From positions 124,001-188,000 of the forward strand of contig NZ_JBHULS010000002.1 of assembly GCF_042684585.1 (NCBI RefSeq): a DNA stretch of 64,000 nt, read 5' to 3'. The position numbers and the translations under genes were made by a program. Of the stretch, positions 58,978 to 64,000 are shown one piece after another. Origin of the DNA: Algorimicrobium sediminis. GTDB taxonomy: Bacteria; Bacteroidota; Bacteroidia; Flavobacteriales; Flavobacteriaceae. How positions within the stretch are numbered: the stretch's first letter is position 1; every line of letters starts with the position of its first letter. The notes under the pieces were generated by a model. That model was not told where the DNA came from. It ran no database searches and saw only the letters and a list, made by a program, of their open reading frames with translations.

Positions 58978-60759
58978 TCAATTTGTAATTAACATCTTTT
59001 GTGTATACGTAGCATTGCTAGCTGTTGTAATATTTAAAAGATAAGAACCACTGCTTAAATTAAGTGTGTCAATGCGTTCTACAGAATTTTGTTTCTTACA
59101 TGTTTCTAAAACCAATTGGCCTAGCATATTGTAAATTTGAACTGTGTATGGCTCATTATTAGGGTTTTTAATATTAAAACTGCCTTGATTGGGGTTTGGA
59201 TACACCTCAAAACTGGAAGCTGCAAACGATTCCACACTTAATGGTAAAGGCTCAAAACGTACTATAAAAATATTTTTAATTAAACCATCACTGCTATTAC
59301 CATTATCTATAAAGCCAGGTTGCAGACTATTAGGTGTTGTTATTCCGGTTGCACTAGCCGTTTCGCCTAGCAAGTAAAACACGTCGTTATAAACCAAGGA
59401 TTTAGAAGCGTACTCATTTTCACTACTACCGTAATAGGTTCCCCAATTTACGTCCCCATCGGGGTTAAACTGCGCCACAAACAAATCAGTCCCTCCAGAT
59501 TTGTTTTCCTGGTACGCACCAGTGCTTGCTATATTATCTTGAAACTTTGTCGCAGCAGTTAAATAAATGTTCCCTTGGCTATCTCCAGCTAATGATGAAG
59601 AACTAGACACAAGACTATTGCCATAAATATCATAATCTAAACCATAATAAGTGCCCCATAAACGTATACCTTCCGTGTTAAACTTCACTAAAAACGCTGT
59701 ATAATTAGACCCTGAATCCTCCTGATAGCTGTCTATTGTTGTAATATTGGGACTAGATATAGTTGTACCAGTAACATATAAGGCATTACCACTAACAAGT
59801 AGTCCATTTTTATTAGTATAGGCATTATTGGTATTCCCGTAATAGGTACTCCAAAGGCGTTGGCCAGCAAAGGAAAATTTAGTAATAAATATATCCCGAC
59901 AACTACCTGGCACCGGTTGATGTGCATTCATAGTTGCAAAATAGGTGTTTTCTGGATGTATAGGTAAACAATCGCTAGTGTCTCCTGCTACATACAAACC
60001 ATCTGACCCAAGCGTAATACTATACATTTGTGAAAAATTAATCCCATAATAGGTCGCCCAAATAGGTAGACCATCTACAGAAAATTTGGTAATTACATTA
60101 TTATAATCTTGACCAATAGTTGCTTGGAAAGCTCCAGATGTTGCAAGATTGGCATTATTGGTTCTGTTAAAAAAATAAATACCACCTGCCTGTTTATCTG
60201 CAACAATACTAGGACCACTATTTCTAATAGTTCCACCCATAGATTCTGGATCACTATCAGCACTAGGATAATAGGTGCCCCAAATTTTAGCACCACTAGC
60301 ATCAAATTTGTTTATAAAAGTGTCCGTGCTTCCCTCTAAAGTTGTTTGCCACGCATTGCTTGTAGCCATGCTATTGGCGCTCCCAGTACTGCCAATTATA
60401 TATATAACGTTATAGCCATCAATGGTAATTCCTGTAATATAATCAACAGATTCACCCCCTATAAAGGTAGACCATAAAATTTCTCCTACAGGGCTTATTT
60501 TGGTTAAAAACCCATCAGCAACACCACCGCCATAAGCTGTTTGATAAGCATTGGCAGTAGCATTAAAAACACTTCCACTCCGAACCCTTCCTACTAAATA
60601 CATATTACCTTCTGTATCCATAGCGCTATCGGCCAAATCTATACCTTCATCGCCAAAATAAGTAGCCCAGCCTCTTTGATAATCGAAGGTTTGGGCATAA
60701 CCTATTTCATGTAAACCTATAAAACAAACAATATAGAATAGGTGTATTAATTTCATCAT
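58978..60759 (-). CDS. T9SS-secreted SBBP-repeat beta-propeller protein
   Basis: 593 aa. Signal peptide (LIHLFYIVCFIGLHEIGYAQ). Seven repeats each begin with a WxTYxG-type strand (WATYFGDEG, WSTFIGGES, WGTYYPSAD, WATYYGINF, WSTYYGNTN, WGTYYGLDY, WGTYYGSSE) with D-x-x-G-N-x-Y-L-x-G elements between, so a seven-bladed propeller is likely. The last 80 residues are a T9SS sorting domain (FEVYPNPNQGSFNIKN...QIYNMLGQLVLETC...SGSYLLNITT...KMLITN). Exported to the cell surface; binding partner unknown. A lipoprotein gene lies 15 bp upstream. Confidence 0.85.
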   Translation of the reverse strand: MMKLIHLFYIVCFIGLHEIGYAQTFDYQRGWATYFGDEGIDLADSAMDTEGNMYLVGRVRSGSVFNATANAYQTAYGGGVADGFLTKISPVGEILWSTFIGGESVDYITGITIDGYNVIYIIGSTGSANSMATSNAWQTTLEGSTDTFINKFDASGAKIWGTYYPSADSDPESMGGTIRNSGPSIVADKQAGGIYFFNRTNNANLATSGAFQATIGQDYNNVITKFSVDGLPIWATYYGINFSQMYSITLGSDGLYVAGDTSDCLPIHPENTYFATMNAHQPVPGSCRDIFITKFSFAGQRLWSTYYGNTNNAYTNKNGLLVSGNALYVTGTTISSPNITTIDSYQEDSGSNYTAFLVKFNTEGIRLWGTYYGLDYDIYGNSLVSSSSSLAGDSQGNIYLTAATKFQDNIASTGAYQENKSGGTDLFVAQFNPDGDVNWGTYYGSSENEYASKSLVYNDVFYLLGETASATGITTPNSLQPGFIDNGNSSDGLIKNIFIVRFEPLPLSVESFAASSFEVYPNPNQGSFNIKNPNNEPYTVQIYNMLGQLVLETCKKQNSVERIDTLNLSSGSYLLNITTASNATYTQKMLITN

Positions 60760-60774
60760 AGTTTGTTTGCTATG

Positions 60775-61152
60775 TTAAACAATAATTACAATATACGTTT
60801 CTCCATCAGGTACTGCTGCACCACTAACTGGATCCATAACATGTAAAGATGCGGTTCCTCCCAAAGACCCAAAAGTATTTAAAAGCATTCTGGCTTGGTT
60901 ACTAATTTGCTCTTGGTTGGTACTGTTAAATATAGAAACTGGCTTTCCATTCTTCCGCTTTAAAGTATTCGAACGAGAAAATTCGGCCAACACTTCTCTA
61001 AAAGCAATTATTTCATCGCTTTGCTTTAGGAACGAATTCTGTTCAGATAAAGATGTTGTATTTTCAACAGATATTGTATTTTCTTCTGTTGAGCAGGAAA
61101 AAAATACTGTTGACAACATCAATGCTAAAATAAATTTGGGGTGTTTCTTAAT
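60775..61152 (-). CDS. Small lipoprotein; normal start codon missing, candidate ATT start
   Basis: Read from ATT at 61152 it is 125 aa with a proper lipoprotein signal peptide (KKHPKFILALMLSTVFFSC). The only regular starts (TTG 61122, ATG 61119) give just MLSTVFFSC with no basic N-region. An in-frame TAA lies four codons before the ATT and there is no ATG/GTG/TTG in between. So it uses an Ile-type start, or an ancestral ATG mutated, or the base is an error. The body is Ser/Asn-rich and unassigned. It is 15 bp upstream of the propeller gene, same strand. Confidence 0.5.
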   Translation of the reverse strand: MKKHPKFILALMLSTVFFSCSTEENTISVENTTSLSEQNSFLKQSDEIIAFREVLAEFSRSNTLKRKNGKPVSIFNSTNQEQISNQARMLLNTFGSLGGTASLHVMDPVSGAAVPDGETYIVIIV

Positions 61153-61384
61153 GATAGGGTTTTAAATTAAAATTTAACTCCCTAAATATAAGAGCATTAA
61201 TTAAAAAAAAAACAGCCATGTTTTCGATGAAATACATCGGTATATTAGTTCTTTTAAACGAAGAAAACGATAACATCGCCCTTATGTAGCCAATTTTAGT
61301 ACATCATTTATAATTCAAAATAATACTATTAGTCTATTGAATTATTCAACCTGAATTTTACATTTTGTAGAAGGGCTTTTTTTA

Positions 61385-61969
61385 TTACTTCCAGTTTACG
61401 GTTTCCATAATATGTTGAATATCTTTTTGCAAATATTTTGCTGCAGGCAGAATAGAATCAAAATTAGGTTTTGCGTAAAAATACAAGGACCCTGTTAAGA
61501 AATGATTAATGCTGTCTGTAACATAAAACTGCGATTGTGAAGCCGCGTTACCTCCAACTTCATAAAACATGCCGTAAACCTTTCGCTCGTCGTTGGCGTA
61601 CAACTGCTCTGTAATTTCGTCGGCTTTTACAGTGTGCTCTTGAGTAAACCCTTGGGAATCACGTAATAATGTTTTTAAACGCTCCTTATTATTCCGAACT
61701 GGCTTATAGGTTAAATATATAGTGCCTTTAAGAGACGGATAAATAAGGTCTAAGCCAAAACTACCAGAATCTTCAGCTATACTGCGGGCTTTAATTTTTG
61801 TAGCTAATTCATTCTTTTCGAAAGTAAACGGAAAGTCCGAATCCATTTTTTTATACATGGCTTCAGGATACTCTAGTCTTAAAAAAGCAGCTGGTTTTGG
61901 CAGGGTGTCGTTACCGCAAGCAAATACAAGCGTAAGCGGTACAAGCATTAAAAAGCGTTTAAATTTCAT
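61385..61969 (-). CDS. gldD: Gliding motility lipoprotein GldD
   Basis: 194 aa. Lipobox VFACG (about Cys18), then the GldD signature LPKPAAFLRLEYPEAMYKKMDSDFPFTFEKN and GSFGLDLIYPSLKGTIYLTYKPV. Essential for gliding in Flavobacterium johnsoniae and associated with the T9SS/gliding machinery of the cell envelope. It follows gldE by 22 bp. Confidence 0.95.
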   Translation of the reverse strand: MKFKRFLMLVPLTLVFACGNDTLPKPAAFLRLEYPEAMYKKMDSDFPFTFEKNELATKIKARSIAEDSGSFGLDLIYPSLKGTIYLTYKPVRNNKERLKTLLRDSQGFTQEHTVKADEITEQLYANDERKVYGMFYEVGGNAASQSQFYVTDSINHFLTGSLYFYAKPNFDSILPAAKYLQKDIQHIMETVNWK

Positions 61970-61991
61970 GAGTATTAGTTTTTTGGCTGTA

Positions 61992-63296
61992 TTATGGAAG
62001 CGACACTTTTATTCGTGTAATTCGTTTTTTATCTAGTGCTTCAATAACGAATACATAATCTAAAAAATATATTTTTGCTCCTTGTTTTGGAAAACTTTTA
62101 GAGAATTCTAAAATAAAACCTGCCAGCGTCTCGGCTTCGCCTTTTTCAGCTTCAAAAGCTTGCGAATTGGCCACTTTTGCTATTTTATAAAAATCTTTAA
62201 GCGCTGTTTTCCCTTCAAAAACATAGGTTTTATCATCTAGTTTGGAATAAACCAAATCCTCGTCGTCAAACTCATCGCTAATATCGCCCACAATTTCTTC
62301 TATAATATCTTCTAAAGAAATTAATCCAGATGTGCCACCATACTCATCTACCACCACAGCTAAATGCACTTTTTTCTCCTGAAACTCGCCCATTAAATCG
62401 TCTAGTTTTTTATTTTCCGGAACAAAAAACGGATCCCTTAATAACTGGGTCCAGTCAAAATCTTTTAAATCTAAATACGGTAGTAAATCTTTTACGTACA
62501 AAATACCTTTTATACGGTCTATGTTATCCTCGTACACGGGTATCCTGGAGTAACCGTTGCTAACTATTTCGGGAATAATTTCGGCGTATTTCTGGTTTAT
62601 ATTTAACGCAAAAATATCAATTCTAGGGCGCATAACCTGTTTGGTATCTGTGTTTCCGAAGGATACAATACCTTTTAATATTTTTTGCTCCTCTTGGGTT
62701 GTGTCCGCTTCACTGGTTAGCTCCAATGCTTGGGATAATTGATCGACACTTAAATGCGATTTTTTTCTACCCAACTTATTGTGTATACCTATGGTAATGC
62801 TGCGCATTGGCAAGCTAATGGGCGAGAAAAACACATCTAAAAACCGAATGGGATAGGCCATAAAGAGTGCAAATTTTAGTCTGTTCCTACTGGCATAAAT
62901 TTTGGGTAAAATTTCGCCAAATAGCAATATAAGAAAGGTAATAACAATTACTTCCAACAAAAATTTTAAAATTCCAGAGGCAATACCTTTAAAAATAAAT
63001 TCGCCCAAATATGCAAACAGAATAACAATACCAATGTTTATGAAATTGTTGGCTACTAAAATCGTGGCTAACAGTTTTTTAGGACGTTCCAACAATTTTA
63101 TAATAATACCAATAGCTGGTGTTTTTGTTTGTTCCTGATTTTCAATATCGCTTCTGGTTAGAGAAAATAAGGCCACTTCGGCACCGGAAATTAATGCCGA
63201 ACACAGCAATAAAACAACTAAAAGGGCTACACCAAATACGAGTGTGTAGTCCACGGACAAAATTAACTGCTGAAAACTGGGAGGTTCTAGGTCCAA
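61992..63296 (-). CDS. gldE: Gliding motility protein GldE (CNNM/CBS-domain membrane protein)
   Basis: 434 aa. Four-helix DUF21/CNNM membrane domain (about 20-200, with LLCSALISGAEVALFSL), a CBS pair (about 215-335: VMRPRIDIFALNINQKYAEII...YSRIPVYEDNIDRIKGILYVKDLLPYL) and a C-terminal CorC/HlyC domain. It resembles Mg/Co transport regulators; in F. johnsoniae gldE sits next to gldD and can partly suppress gldD defects. Order ssb-gldE-gldD is the classic flavobacterial arrangement. Confidence 0.93.
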   Translation of the reverse strand: MDLEPPSFQQLILSVDYTLVFGVALLVVLLLCSALISGAEVALFSLTRSDIENQEQTKTPAIGIIIKLLERPKKLLATILVANNFINIGIVILFAYLGEFIFKGIASGILKFLLEVIVITFLILLFGEILPKIYASRNRLKFALFMAYPIRFLDVFFSPISLPMRSITIGIHNKLGRKKSHLSVDQLSQALELTSEADTTQEEQKILKGIVSFGNTDTKQVMRPRIDIFALNINQKYAEIIPEIVSNGYSRIPVYEDNIDRIKGILYVKDLLPYLDLKDFDWTQLLRDPFFVPENKKLDDLMGEFQEKKVHLAVVVDEYGGTSGLISLEDIIEEIVGDISDEFDDEDLVYSKLDDKTYVFEGKTALKDFYKIAKVANSQAFEAEKGEAETLAGFILEFSKSFPKQGAKIYFLDYVFVIEALDKKRITRIKVSLP

Positions 63297-63317
63297 TGCT
63301 AATTGGTTTTAGTAGTG

Positions 63318-63779
63318 TTAAAATGGTAAATCGTCGTCTGGTAAATCTACCTCTGGTTTTGGAGTTACCGGATCTTGAGGCGGTTGTGCTCCAGGATTTT
63401 GGGTTTGCTGTGCTGGCGTGGCCGCACTATTTGCCGGATCTCCTTTCATACTTAAAAAGGTAAAATCTGTACATTGGATTTCTGTAGAATACCGGTCGTT
63501 ACCGCTATCGTCCTGCCATTTTCTGGTTTTAATGCGGCCTTCAATATATACTTTATCGCCTTTTCCAATATATTTTTCGCATACCTCGGCGGCTTTGTTT
63601 CTAACCACAATATTATGCCATTCGGTGTTCGTTATTCGCTCGTTGGTTTGTTTATTTATATAGGTTTCGTTGGTTGCTAAAGGAAAACGCCCAATACATC
63701 CGCCACCTTCAAAATAGTGCATTTTTACGTCGTCTCCTAAATGCCCAATAAGCATAACTTTATTTAATGTTCCTGACAT
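63318..63779 (-). CDS. ssb: Single-stranded DNA-binding protein
   Basis: 153 aa. OB fold 1-110 (MSGTLNKVMLIGHLGDDVKMHYFEGGGCIGRFPLATNETYINKQTNERITNTEWHNIVV), a Gln/Pro-rich linker and the acidic tip PDDDLPF that recruits repair and replication proteins. Between mutY and gldE. A TAATTTTG -7-type box is at 63797-63804. Confidence 0.97.
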   Translation of the reverse strand: MSGTLNKVMLIGHLGDDVKMHYFEGGGCIGRFPLATNETYINKQTNERITNTEWHNIVVRNKAAEVCEKYIGKGDKVYIEGRIKTRKWQDDSGNDRYSTEIQCTDFTFLSMKGDPANSAATPAQQTQNPGAQPPQDPVTPKPEVDLPDDDLPF

Positions 63780-63796
63780 GATTGTTATTTAATTTA

Positions 63797-63804
63797 CAAA
63801 ATTA
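63797..63804 (-). promoter_or_regulatory. Putative -7 element of ssb-gldE-gldD
   Basis: TAATTTTG on the minus strand between mutY and ssb, 18 bp before the ssb ATG; -33 not clear. Confidence 0.4.
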
Positions 63805-63852
63805 CGCTTTTGCTATTCATAAACTTAAAATTAGTAAAAAATTATGAGTCGG

Positions 63853-64000
63853 CTAAATTTCAACTTCAAAATTATAGGCATCCATAAAATTTTTAATAAC
63901 AATAGGAACTGCATATTTTTCAAGATCTGCAAAAGGCACCGTTGGTTGGGGTAGCTTGTTGGTTTTAATAATCCAGAACTTGGTATATAAATGCTGGTGC
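63853..64000 (-). CDS. mutY: A/G-specific adenine glycosylase, C-terminal fragment
   Basis: Only the last 49 codons are in the window; the gene continues beyond the right edge. The tail reads HQHLYTKFWIIKTNKL...FADLEKYAVPIVIKNFMDAYNFEVEI, which matches the C-terminal NUDIX-like 8-oxoG recognition part of MutY (LSHQHL motif). Upstream of ssb, as in other flavobacteria. Confidence 0.72.
   Translation of the reverse strand, partial: HQHLYTKFWIIKTNKLPQPTVPFADLEKYAVPIVIKNFMDAYNFEVEI

Noticed and set aside
1..64000. CRISPR arrays, insertion sequences, prophage, restriction or other defence genes
   Set aside because: No regularly spaced repeats, transposase, integrase, phage structural or nuclease/methylase genes were found; the content is conserved chromosomal.

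Overview
The window looks like a piece of a Bacteroidota chromosome, almost certainly from a marine-type member of the Flavobacteriaceae. The evidence: an AT-rich genome; gliding-motility genes gldD and gldE next to ssb and mutY; two secreted proteins with type IX secretion (T9SS) C-terminal sorting domains; many DUF families typical of the phylum (DUF3098, DUF3127, DUF4199, DUF4271, DUF4296, DUF4301, DUF6252); an exonuclease-type N-terminus on what looks like DnaE; and the Bacteroidota promoter pattern (TTG, about 20 bp, TAnnTTTG) in front of several genes. I saw no phage, insertion sequence, CRISPR array, rRNA or tRNA. Most of it is conserved core chromosome.

Layout. 1-6.6 kb: start of dnaE, a Ca-binding-repeat lipoprotein, rpsP-rimM-trmN6, an AI-2E type permease, glutaryl-CoA dehydrogenase and a small lipoprotein. 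7-10.2 kb: a redox/Fe-S group (2Fe-2S ferredoxin, ferredoxin reductase, NifU-type scaffold, Mrp ATPase). 10.4-15 kb: alkyltransferase-like protein, LysE exporter, trmB, a glycosyltransferase and a PhoR/PhoB-like two-component pair. 15-25 kb: a T9SS protein, LuxE-like acyltransferase, tyrS, an epimerase, DUF4296, dihydroorotase, a polyprenol-phosphate mannosyltransferase, DUF4271 and hemD. 25-43 kb: pckA, DUF423, saccharopine dehydrogenase-like, Zn-peptidase, leuS, ftsX-DUF3098-uppP-truB-TonB-like, a thioredoxin-like protein, tag, aat, DUF3127, flavin reductase, histidine kinase, HIT and greA.

The most coherent functional unit lies at 43.3-49.2 kb, all on the minus strand. A clear TPP riboswitch sits in front of a TonB-dependent receptor. 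Just upstream is a tightly overlapping gene string: a thiamine-binding-type (YkoF/MTH1187) protein, a PnuC/PnuT-family permease, a NadR-type P-loop kinase, DUF4301 and an ArfB peptidyl-tRNA hydrolase. I read this as a thiamine acquisition and trapping locus, in which the NadR-type kinase may replace the thiamine kinase/pyrophosphokinase found in other Bacteroidota. The competing reading for permease plus kinase is nicotinamide riboside salvage.

50-64 kb: phosphopantetheinyl transferase and GGGP synthase, ahcY, L27/L21, DUF4199, an M16 protease pair (one active, one without its metal site), an EamA transporter, a metal-binding lipoprotein with a Cys-rich tail, a T9SS beta-propeller protein with a small lipoprotein that lacks a normal start codon, then gldD-gldE-ssb-mutY. 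Other less expected signals are a possible transcription attenuator in front of greA, a 135-nt inverted-repeat element between ahcY and rpmA, and a DUF3127 protein ending in an SSB-like acidic tail.
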